This document shows positions 1-4,092 of a DNA stretch of 10,431 nt, piece after piece. A model generated the notes under the pieces. It was not told the origin of the DNA and made no database searches. It saw nothing but the letters and a program-made list of their open reading frames with translations. The position numbers and the translations under genes were made by a program. Source of the stretch: a bacterium (GTDB lineage: Bacteria; Bacillota_I; Bacilli_A; RFN20; CAG-826). Location: assembly GCA_004561785.1 (NCBI GenBank), contig SFUB01000046.1, positions 1-10,431 on the forward strand, in the 5' to 3' direction. Position 1 is the first letter of the stretch. Every line of letters begins with the position of its first letter.

Positions 1-721
1 TCATCCGCAGCCACCGAAGTTTTTCCTTTTTGAATTCGTTTTCCGGTTCTTTCTGGAGGAAAGGCCTAATGTGAAGAGGGCCCACATGGGGATTTCGAAT
101 GAAATCCATGGCGACGATTTTTCTTGCCCAAACGGCGATTTGGTATCTAGAGACAAGAAAGCCCGAATCCAAATCCCCATGGTAAAGACAAGTTGCGGCC
201 TCCAGTTCTGCATGATTTCCGCGAAAGAGGCATAGATCCAAGCAATCCTGAAGGAAATCGCGGTTCTCATTCACTTCGCGATTGAAATCCTTAATCCGAT
301 TGCTCAATCGGAAAAGCGTTTCCTCATAGCTCCATTTTTTGCCACCCGTGCCATCGGTTGTTCCATCTCGGTATAGGTATAGAAGCAAGGTATCTAGGCT
401 TGCCTCGCTTATTCTCCAGCGCCTCAGGTAGTCCACGAACTTATCGTTCGGGGAGGAATGAACGATGTCTCCATTCACGGATTTAAGGGAGATCTCCGCC
501 CTGCCAACTTCTGAAAAAAGGCTGACATCACTTTTGCCCCGAGGGTCTGCCTTTTGAGCCAGCAACATCGATGCATCCTCAAGGGTTGGGAAGATTGTAT
601 GGACAAGACCCTTTAGATGTGGCGATAGATCGATCGGTTTTTTGCCGTTAAGGGCTGTCACGAAAGAGGATTCGAAGTCTAGGCCCCGTTGGCCAATTGG
701 TTTACGCGTATAGAAGCTCAT
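1..721 (-). CDS. Restriction-endonuclease-like protein (partial, 3' end beyond window)
   Basis: An uninterrupted reading frame starts at ATG 721 and stays open for 240 codons to the left edge, so the stop lies outside the window. The start is chosen because GGAGG (727-731) sits 5 nt upstream; an in-frame ATG at 733 has no ribosome site. Residues 60-90 have a possible PD-(D/E)XK layout: KSDVSLF with D65, then AEISLKS with E76 and K80, then NGDIVH. Later motifs are RDGTTDGTG (118-126), CLFRGN (164-169), YHGDLDSGF (180-188) and HVGPL (212-216). From memory these match an uncharacterised family with SIK.G..NSVHQE, GDGTxDGTG, FLFVGN and GPLxYQ motifs, whose members end shortly after this point, so only a few residues are probably missing. 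No methyltransferase partner is visible. The gene is richer in CTA, ATA and AGA codons than its neighbours, which suggests transfer. The nuclease function is inferred. Confidence 0.72.
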   Translation of the reverse strand, partial: MSFYTRKPIGQRGLDFESSFVTALNGKKPIDLSPHLKGLVHTIFPTLEDASMLLAQKADPRGKSDVSLFSEVGRAEISLKSVNGDIVHSSPNDKFVDYLRRWRISEASLDTLLLYLYRDGTTDGTGGKKWSYEETLFRLSNRIKDFNREVNENRDFLQDCLDLCLFRGNHAELEAATCLYHGDLDSGFLVSRYQIAVWARKIVAMDFIRNPHVGPLHIRPFLQKEPENEFKKEKLRWLRM

Positions 722-905
722 AAGCACCTCCATCTATCTCTAAAGGAGGATTGCGAGAAGCTCCGAATCACGAAGAAAATTGGTTTGAAAAAGCTCCTTT
801 ACGTGAAGAAGACACACGGAACGATGGAACGTAAATCGGGCGCTGGAAATGACGGTGGAGGCTGTTCGAGAAGCAGGCTTGCCTGCGTCCGCCTGGCCAC
901 GACGA
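722..905. other. Intergenic region between nuclease-like gene and tRNA terminator
   Basis: No convincing gene is seen here. It contains the ribosome site of the nuclease-like gene (727-731) and a small GC-rich hairpin, GCAGG-CTTG-CCTGC, around 873-886 with no T-tract. I found no good promoter for the nuclease-like gene. Reading frames crossing this stretch also run through tRNA-Phe, so they are not genes. Confidence 0.6.
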
Positions 906-929
906 AGAAAAAAGCGCCGAAGCGCTTCT
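906..929 (-). terminator. Rho-independent terminator of the tRNA-Asp/tRNA-Phe operon
   Basis: On the minus strand the sequence is AAGCGC-TTCG-GCGCTT (stem 912-927) followed by a T run (913-908), starting 12 nt after the CCA of tRNA-Phe. The loop is the stable UUCG tetraloop. The plus strand also has a T run after the stem (929-933), so it could act in both directions. Confidence 0.85.
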
Positions 930-938
930 TTTTCGAGT

Positions 939-1014
939 TGGTGGCCCAGGGCGGGGTCGAACCGCCGACACCGGCATTTTCAGTGCCGTGCTCTACCAGC
1001 TGAGCTACCGGGCC
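939..1014 (-). tRNA. tRNA-Phe (anticodon GAA)
   Basis: This 76-nt gene includes an encoded CCA (complement of 939-941). The acceptor stem GGCCCGG pairs with CTGGGCC (one G-U), the D stem is GCTC/GAGC, the anticodon loop is CTGAAAA giving GAA, the T arm is GGCGG-TTCGACC-CCGCC, and the discriminator is A. It is the second gene of a two-tRNA operon with tRNA-Asp and is followed by a terminator. The spacer just upstream carries an inverted copy of its 5' half. Confidence 0.96.
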
Positions 1015-1056
1015 AAGCATAGCGTGGGCCGGCTCAGCTAAGAGCACGGCACTGAA
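979..1056. repeat. Imperfect inverted repeat: tRNA-Phe 5' half mirrored in the inter-tRNA spacer
   Basis: The left arm (979-1014) is the 5' half of tRNA-Phe on the minus strand. The right arm (1027-1056) is a degraded copy on the plus strand. Perfect blocks are 15 bp (979-993 with 1042-1056), 7 bp (998-1004 with 1033-1039) and 4 bp (1008-1011 with 1029-1032), separated by short bulges. The 12-nt centre is 1015-1026. In the pre-tRNA transcript the spacer is therefore antisense to the acceptor 5' strand, D arm and anticodon loop of tRNA-Phe. It may be a relic of an inverted duplication or a quasi-palindrome event; a regulatory role is speculative. Confidence 0.85.
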
Positions 1057-1074
1057 CGCTACTATTTCTCGAAT

Positions 1075-1151
1075 TGGCGGACCATACGAGATTCGAACTC
1101 GTGATCTTCTCCGTGACAGGGAGACATGTTAGGCCGCTACACCAATGGTCC
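1075..1151 (-). tRNA. tRNA-Asp (anticodon GTC)
   Basis: This 77-nt gene includes an encoded CCA (complement of 1075-1077). The acceptor GGACCAT pairs with ATGGTCC, the D stem is GTGT/ACAT, the anticodon stem is TCTCC/GGAGA with loop CTGTCAC giving GTC, the T arm is ACGAG-TTCGAAT-CTCGT, and the discriminator is G, as expected for Asp. It is the first gene of the tRNA operon, about 18 nt downstream of the predicted transcription start and 60 nt upstream of tRNA-Phe. Confidence 0.96.
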
Positions 1152-1156
1152 GTCCT

Positions 1157-1168
1157 GCGCTTTCGCGC
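1157..1168 (-). other. Leader hairpin 5 nt upstream of mature tRNA-Asp
   Basis: The pre-tRNA leader contains GCGC-GAAA-GCGC, a 4-bp stem with a GNRA tetraloop, ending exactly 5 nt before the RNase P cleavage point. The tRNA-fMet leader has a different hairpin at the same 5-nt distance. A processing or stability role is inferred. Confidence 0.5.
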
Positions 1169-1175
1169 GATAGAT

Positions 1176-1204
1176 ATTATTAATAAAAACCAGACCGATT
1201 TCAA
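1176..1204 (-). promoter_or_regulatory. Promoter of the tRNA-Asp/tRNA-Phe operon
   Basis: The -35 is TTGAAA (1199-1204, 5/6 to consensus) and the -10 is AATAAT (1176-1181, 5/6), with a 17-nt spacer. The predicted start near 1169 gives a leader of about 18 nt before tRNA-Asp. Confidence 0.8.
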
Positions 1205-1273
1205 CCACTAAAATCAAGTTTTCTCAGAAAAATGGCTGAAGGGGCGAAAGACTTCCCGGTTTCTTGAGTGTTC

Positions 1274-1302
1274 AAAGAAAAAGGGCCGAAGGACTCGGCC
1301 CT
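1274..1302 (-). terminator. Rho-independent terminator of rubrerythrin
   Basis: On the minus strand a perfect 8-bp stem, AGGGCCGA / TCGGCCCT (1282-1302), with a 5-nt loop is followed by TTTTCTTT. It begins 6 nt after the rubrerythrin stop. Confidence 0.92.
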
Positions 1303-1308
1303 AGTTTC

Positions 1309-1848
1309 TTAATAATTCACGACGGAGAGTTCGAAATAGGATTGCGGATGGTTGCAGACGGGGCATACCTTCGGGGCAAATTTGCCAACGATGATGTGCC
1401 CGCAGTTGCGGCATTTCCAAACCGCCACGTCCTTGGAGACGAAGACGACTCCGCCTTTGACGTTCTCAAGGAGCTTTTTGTAGCGTTCCTCGTGATGTTT
1501 TTCGATGGCCGCGACCATGCGGAACTTGGCAGCGATTTCTTTAAAGCCTTCTTCCTCGGCGACTTTGGCGAACTCGGGATACATGGTGTTCCATTCATAG
1601 GATTCGCCTTCGGCCGCTTCCTGAAGGTTTTCTTCGGTGGATTTGATGTCGCCGCCTTCTAGGTATTTGAACCAAAGCTTGGCGTGCTCCTTTTCGTTGT
1701 CGGCGGTCTCTAAGAACAAAGCAGCGATTTGCTCATAGCCTTCTTTTTTCGCTTTGGAGGCGAAGTAGGTGTATTTATTTCTGGCTTGCGACTCACCAGC
1801 GAAGGCTTCCAGAAGGCACTTCTCGGTTTTCGATCCTTTTAATTCCAT
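1309..1848 (-). CDS. rbr: Rubrerythrin
   Basis: This 179-residue protein has the full rubrerythrin layout. An N-terminal four-helix ferritin-like domain carries a diiron centre: E19 in AFAGES, ExxH at E52-H55, the YPEFAKVAEEEGF helix (90-102) and ExxH at E116-H119. A C-terminal rubredoxin-like domain has C146-x2-C149 and C162-x2-C165 to bind one iron. The family reduces hydrogen peroxide in the cytoplasm of anaerobes, with electrons coming from rubredoxin or NAD(P)H-linked reductases; no reductase gene is seen nearby. The ATG is supported by AAAGGAG (1856-1862) 7 nt upstream. It is monocistronic, with its own promoter and terminator. Its promoter now abuts the left end of an insertion sequence, and before that insertion it overlapped the 3' end of the acyltransferase gene. 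Length and motifs are normal and nothing is broken. Confidence 0.97.
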   Translation of the reverse strand: MELKGSKTEKCLLEAFAGESQARNKYTYFASKAKKEGYEQIAALFLETADNEKEHAKLWFKYLEGGDIKSTEENLQEAAEGESYEWNTMYPEFAKVAEEEGFKEIAAKFRMVAAIEKHHEERYKKLLENVKGGVVFVSKDVAVWKCRNCGHIIVGKFAPKVCPVCNHPQSYFELSVVNY

Positions 1849-1872
1849 TTGGATACTCCTTTGCAGGCCATT

Positions 1873-1901
1873 TATATAACAAAGATTTTAGCCCTTGTCA
1901 A
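1873..1901 (-). promoter_or_regulatory. Rubrerythrin promoter
   Basis: The -35 is TTGACA (1896-1901, perfect) and the -10 is TATATA (1873-1878), with a 17-nt spacer, upstream of an SD-containing leader of about 18 nt. The left target duplication of the IS begins 8 nt farther upstream (1910), so the core promoter was spared. No PerR-like box is evident. Confidence 0.82.
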
Positions 1902-1909
1902 CGGATGCT

Positions 1910-1917
1910 TGCTTTTC
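1910..1917 (+). repeat. Target-site duplication, left copy
   Basis: TGCTTTTC directly precedes the left end of the IS and is repeated exactly at 2696-2703. An 8-bp duplication is typical of the IS1595 family. Confidence 0.85.
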
Positions 1918-1946
1918 AAAACCTCGTTTACAAACGAGAGATGAAT
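1918..1946 (+). repeat. Left terminal inverted repeat of the IS
   Basis: These 29 bp match the reverse complement of 2667-2695 at 26 positions; the mismatches are at 1926, 1930 and 1939. The repeat begins AAAACCTC and holds an internal near-palindrome, CTCGTTT..AAACGAG. Read outward (minus strand) the palindrome is followed by GGTTTT, so it could act as a weak terminator ahead of the rubrerythrin promoter. Confidence 0.88.
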
Positions 1947-1985
1947 TTTTAAGGCGTTACAATTGAAGCGCCCAAAGAAATAGGA

Positions 1986-2658
1986 TGGGCAATCAAATGG
2001 CCTTTCTACGGCGGCGTCGCCAAAGACGGGTTCAGGGGATCGGGGGCAAGAAGCTCGAATGCGGCGGGGAGTTCACGGCCTTGAGGAGCACGATCTTCGA
2101 TTCCAAGAAGATGCCCTTCTGCGAACGGATAGAGTTCCCGCTCCATTTGTTCGAATTCCATTCGCTGAAGGCGCCCGCCTCCGATGGCAGAAACGCGGAA
2201 ACCAACGGCCGCTACTGGCTTTCCAAGGTCTTCGCTGCGCCGGAATCCGAGAAGGAATCGGCCAAAAGGGGCTCGGGCGATAAAGCCATTCTCAAGGCAT
2301 ACGGAAAGCGAATCGCCGAATGCTCGACCTTGGTCCACGACGGCGAAAATGGCCACAACGCCGTCATCGACGCCTCGCCCTCAAAAGCGAGGTCCACACA
2401 AGCGCTGAAACCCGCGAAATAAAGGACGAAGACAGCCTTTTGGACGCGATAAACGACCTCCACGACAAAATGGAGAAGTTCATGCGGGCCCATTCCGGCT
2501 ACGATCGAGCGCGCCTTCAGGACCGGATGAATCTCTTTTGGCTGTTGACGAACGAACCAAGGGACAAAATGGATAACGTGAAATGGTTCCTGGAGATGGC
2601 GTTTTCCAAGAAAACCCGAATAAAATACCGCGACAGATTCGGGAAAATCGAGAAATAA
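1986..2658 (+). pseudogene. IS1595/ISXO2-like transposase, degenerate
   Basis: The reading frame changes along the gene. Frame from 1986: IKWPFYGG, a zinc-ribbon start in which both cysteines are lost (TGG and TAC in place of TGC). Next frame, from about 2050: CGGEFTALRSTIFDSKKMPF, then YWLSKVF and later STLVHDGENGHNAVIDA (one catalytic Asp). After a one-base deletion near 2365-2380: LALKSEVHTS, then AINDLHDKMEKFMRAHSG and LQDRMNLFWLL, ending at TAA 2656-2658. About 30 residues separate YWLSKVF from the second Asp region, where full-length relatives have roughly 100. The segment with the first catalytic Asp is therefore deleted. No ATG opens the first frame. Family assignment rests on the ordered motifs and the flanking repeats. 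Confidence 0.85.
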
Positions 2659-2664
2659 TCGGAT

Positions 2665-3486
2665 TTATTCATCCCTCGTTTGCAAATGAGGTTTTTGCTT
2701 TTCTCTCGGGAGGTAGGCGATGTATTCTTCATTCTCCTCCTCAGCTGAGTAGTCGAGCATGAATTCGTATACCGCGTCCCGGAGCTGTTTCTTCCTCTCC
2801 GGGATGGATTTTTTCATGTCCGGATAGATGGGCCTAGATAGGTGAATGGTCATCTTAGGCTTGCGGTGATTAGGGAATAGAAGGGGTTTGCGGTAGGTCG
2901 TGCAGAAGGCGATGACGGGCGCCCCCAGGGTCGCGGGATAGATGAAGCTATCGTCTGGGAAAGGGCGGATGTGGGTTGAATAAGGCCATATGTGGCGTTC
3001 GGGATAGACCGCGATGGCTCTTTTTTGGGCATAACGGCAACGGACAGCCTCTTCAAAGGCTTCCTTGTGTTCCATGTCCGGGATCGGAAGGCAGCCTAGC
3101 ATCATCACAAGCGTCCTCACAAAAGGAATAGAAATGGCATCGCTATCAGCCATGACGTAGGTCCTTTTGGGATTGGCGAGGAAGCATTGGGTGAGCCAGC
3201 CGTCAGCGATCTGGGTGTGGTTTCCATAATAGAAGACCCCGCGACGGAAGAGGGCCCTGGTATTGCGTTTTCCCTTCACTTTGACTCCATAGCCGATTTT
3301 CCCAACGAGCCAAAGGACGGGGAATGCGACGAAGTAATAAAGGAAAAAGGAAAGGGCGCTGAAAAGGAAATTGTGCTTATGGAGATATTTGAAGTGTTTC
3401 GGGAAGGGCTTCTTCTTGATGCTGGTTCCCGCGAAATCGTCGTTGAGGGGGTCGTCGTAGTAGACGACTTTGGGTTTTCTGTTCAT
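2665..3486 (-). CDS. PlsC-like 1-acylglycerol-3-phosphate acyltransferase family protein, IS-altered C terminus
   Basis: In this 273-residue protein, a hydrophobic segment at about 40-64 could anchor it to the membrane. The acyltransferase motif HX4D is NHTQIADG (H90, D95). YPERHIW (161-167) corresponds to the FPEG-type substrate motif, and APVIAF (189-194) to the last block. The family moves an acyl chain from acyl-ACP, acyl-CoA or acyl-phosphate to lysophosphatidate or a related acceptor in phospholipid synthesis; this member's acceptor is not known. The start follows a clear promoter, but the -10 is only 9 nt from the ATG and there is no SD, so the mRNA is probably leaderless. The last residues, KPHLQTRDE, and the stop come from the inserted IS. 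Removing the IS and one target copy gives an ancestral end of ...EKQASVDKG-stop (270 residues). Both catalytic motifs are intact, so the enzyme is probably active. Confidence 0.9.
   Translation of the reverse strand: MNRKPKVVYYDDPLNDDFAGTSIKKKPFPKHFKYLHKHNFLFSALSFFLYYFVAFPVLWLVGKIGYGVKVKGKRNTRALFRRGVFYYGNHTQIADGWLTQCFLANPKRTYVMADSDAISIPFVRTLVMMLGCLPIPDMEHKEAFEEAVRCRYAQKRAIAVYPERHIWPYSTHIRPFPDDSFIYPATLGAPVIAFCTTYRKPLLFPNHRKPKMTIHLSRPIYPDMKKSIPERKKQLRDAVYEFMLDYSAEEENEEYIAYLPREKQKPHLQTRDE
2667..2695 (-). repeat. Right terminal inverted repeat of the IS
   Basis: This is the partner of 1918-1946 (26/29 identical in inverted orientation). It carries the same internal palindrome and encodes the final residues and part of the stop codon of the acyltransferase. 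Read on the plus strand the palindrome is followed by GGTTTTT, again a terminator-like outward signal. Confidence 0.88.
2696..2703 (+). repeat. Target-site duplication, right copy
   Basis: TGCTTTTC is identical to 1910-1917. On the minus strand it encodes E262, K263 and the first two bases of Q264 of the acyltransferase. Confidence 0.85.
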
Positions 3487-3495
3487 AGCCGCTCT

Positions 3496-3524
3496 ATTCT
3501 AAGGTGTTTGAAAAATGGTGGCAA
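3496..3524 (-). promoter_or_regulatory. Acyltransferase promoter, probably leaderless
   Basis: The -35 is TTGCCA (3519-3524, 5/6), the spacer is 17 nt and the -10 is TAGAAT (3496-3501, 5/6). Only 9 nt lie between the -10 and the ATG, which places the start point about 3 nt from the start codon. Confidence 0.7.
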
Positions 3525-3583
3525 TCTGAACGGCGTTTGCTAAGGTTAGGAAAAACGCTTTGAAAACGAAAAAGGAGGGACAA

Positions 3584-3898
3584 ATCAGCGTTCCCAAATT
3601 AAAAATTGCGCCACATTGGAAGAGGGGATCCGTTGCCTTTACGAAGCGTTCAACGAATTCTCCGCTTCCCACTAGGAGCTGTTTCCCCATTTCACCCGAT
3701 TGGCAGCACCGCCTATTGCCTTTCCTACAAGAGCTTCGTTGAAGAAGGCGCGGAGCTTTTGAGGTTCCTAGCGGAGAAATTTGGGATCCACGACGGAGAA
3801 AAAGACTGCGAAATGGTCGCTGGTCTTTCTCCTATGCGATCCACTGCCCCGCCGTGCCTAGCGAAGAGATCGAGGCAGCCGTGAAGAAGCTGCTCTGA
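3584..3898 (+). pseudogene. Frameshifted remnant of a small protein gene, function unknown
   Basis: Three plus-strand frames join into one plausible protein of about 104 residues if one base is restored at each of three places. The pieces are ISVPKLKIAP, then LEEGIRCLYEAFNEFSAS, then PLGAVSPFHPIGSTAYC and FVEEGAELLRFLAEKFGI up to DGEKDCE, then NGRWSFSYAIHCPAVPSEE, ending AAVKKLL and TGA (3896-3898). The breaks lie near 3612-3618, 3665-3675 and 3810-3813, and each is a single-base loss. AAAGGAGGG (3571-3579) sits where a ribosome site should be, but the codon 5 nt on is ATC, which suggests a mutated ATG. I do not recognise the family. The joined pieces are protein-like, but without homologues this stays a reconstruction. 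Confidence 0.55.
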
Positions 3899-3930
3899 TT
3901 CGCTTATTGTTTCTTTAGGTTTTCACGTTA

Positions 3931-3953
3931 TAAAAAGCCCTCTTTCGAGGGCT
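3931..3953 (-). terminator. Rho-independent terminator after tRNA-fMet
   Basis: On the minus strand the 7-bp stem AGCCCTC / GAGGGCT with a GAAA loop (3936-3953) is followed by a T run, 8 nt after the tRNA CCA. The plus strand lacks a T run after the stem, so minus-strand use is favoured. Confidence 0.88.
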
Positions 3954-3961
3954 GATTGACT

Positions 3962-4038
3962 TGGTTGCGGGGGATGGCTTCGATCCACCGACCTCCAGGT
4001 TATGGGCCTGGCGAGCTACCGGACTGCTCTACCCCGCG
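3962..4038 (-). tRNA. Initiator tRNA-fMet (anticodon CAT) with atypical bases
   Basis: This 77-nt gene includes an encoded CCA (complement of 3962-3964). The acceptor CGCGGGG faces CCCCGCA, leaving the C1-A72 mismatch that marks bacterial initiators. The D arm is GAGC-AGTCCGGTA-GCTC. The anticodon stem CCAGG/CCTGG has A29-U41, G30-C40 and G31-C39 in place of the usual three G-C pairs. The anticodon loop is CCCATAA, so position 33 is C (base 4005) and not the near-universal U. The T loop is ATCGAAG, with A54 and G60 in place of T54 and T60. All stems pair, so it looks functional. It has its own promoter and terminator and sits 28 nt after the alpha-galactosidase stop. Confidence 0.95.
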
Positions 4039-4043
4039 ATGTC

Positions 4044-4057
4044 TGCCGATTTCGGCA
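4044..4057 (-). other. Leader hairpin 5 nt upstream of mature tRNA-fMet
   Basis: TGCCGA-AA-TCGGCA on the minus strand is a near-perfect palindrome (practical stem TGCCG/CGGCA) at the predicted 5' end of the transcript. It ends 5 nt before the mature 5' end, the same distance as the unrelated hairpin before tRNA-Asp. Confidence 0.5.
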
Positions 4058-4063
4058 AGAGAT

Positions 4064-4092
4064 AATTTAGGCTTTCTTCTCTTCTGTGTCAA
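4064..4092 (-). promoter_or_regulatory. tRNA-fMet promoter inside the end of the alpha-galactosidase gene
   Basis: The -35 TTGACA (4087-4092, perfect) lies within the codons for NVDT near the enzyme's C terminus. The 17-nt spacer leads to the -10 TAAATT (4064-4069, 4/6), whose first three bases are the enzyme's TAA stop. The predicted start near 4057 gives a leader of about 19 nt. Confidence 0.75.

Larger units (their letters stand above)
1918..2695 (+). mobile_element. Decayed IS1595-family (ISXO2-like) insertion sequence
   Basis: The element is 778 bp, bounded by 29-bp imperfect terminal inverted repeats and flanked by the 8-bp direct repeat TGCTTTTC. It contains one plus-strand transposase gene, which is broken. 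Short length, an 8-bp duplication and an ISXO2-like transposase are established traits of IS1595. The tips are uncertain by about one base because of the A/T runs. The element is probably immobile unless transposase is supplied from elsewhere. It lies in the final codons of the acyltransferase gene and just upstream of the rubrerythrin promoter. Confidence 0.88.

Noticed and set aside
1..270. Minus-strand frame of 89 codons ending at the window edge
   Set aside because: It is out of frame with the longer nuclease-like gene (721 to edge), lacks a ribosome site and has no recognisable motif.
873..886. GCAGGCTTGCCTGC hairpin as a terminator or regulatory site
   Set aside because: It has no T-tract, and a strong terminator already lies at 906-929.
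887..902. Possible inverted copy of the tRNA-Phe 3' end (CCGCCTGGCCAC) next to the terminator
   Set aside because: It is only about 12 of 14 GC-rich positions with two gaps, too weak to separate from chance; it would be of interest only if the 1027-1056 copy proves real.
799..1047. Minus-strand peptide frame across tRNA-Phe (VAQLVEHGTENAG-type)
   Set aside because: This is a translation of the tRNA gene, a frequent false protein call.
1264..1662. Plus-strand 132-codon frame opposite rubrerythrin
   Set aside because: It is a mirror frame of a confident gene, runs through its terminator and has no start signals.
2006..2356. Minus-strand 116-codon frame opposite the transposase remnant
   Set aside because: The plus strand carries ordered IS1595 transposase motifs and the minus frame has none.
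2360..2385. Programmed -1 frameshift in the transposase
   Set aside because: The frame change is in the -1 direction, but no slippery heptamer is in phase and other lesions are present, so a plain deletion is simpler.
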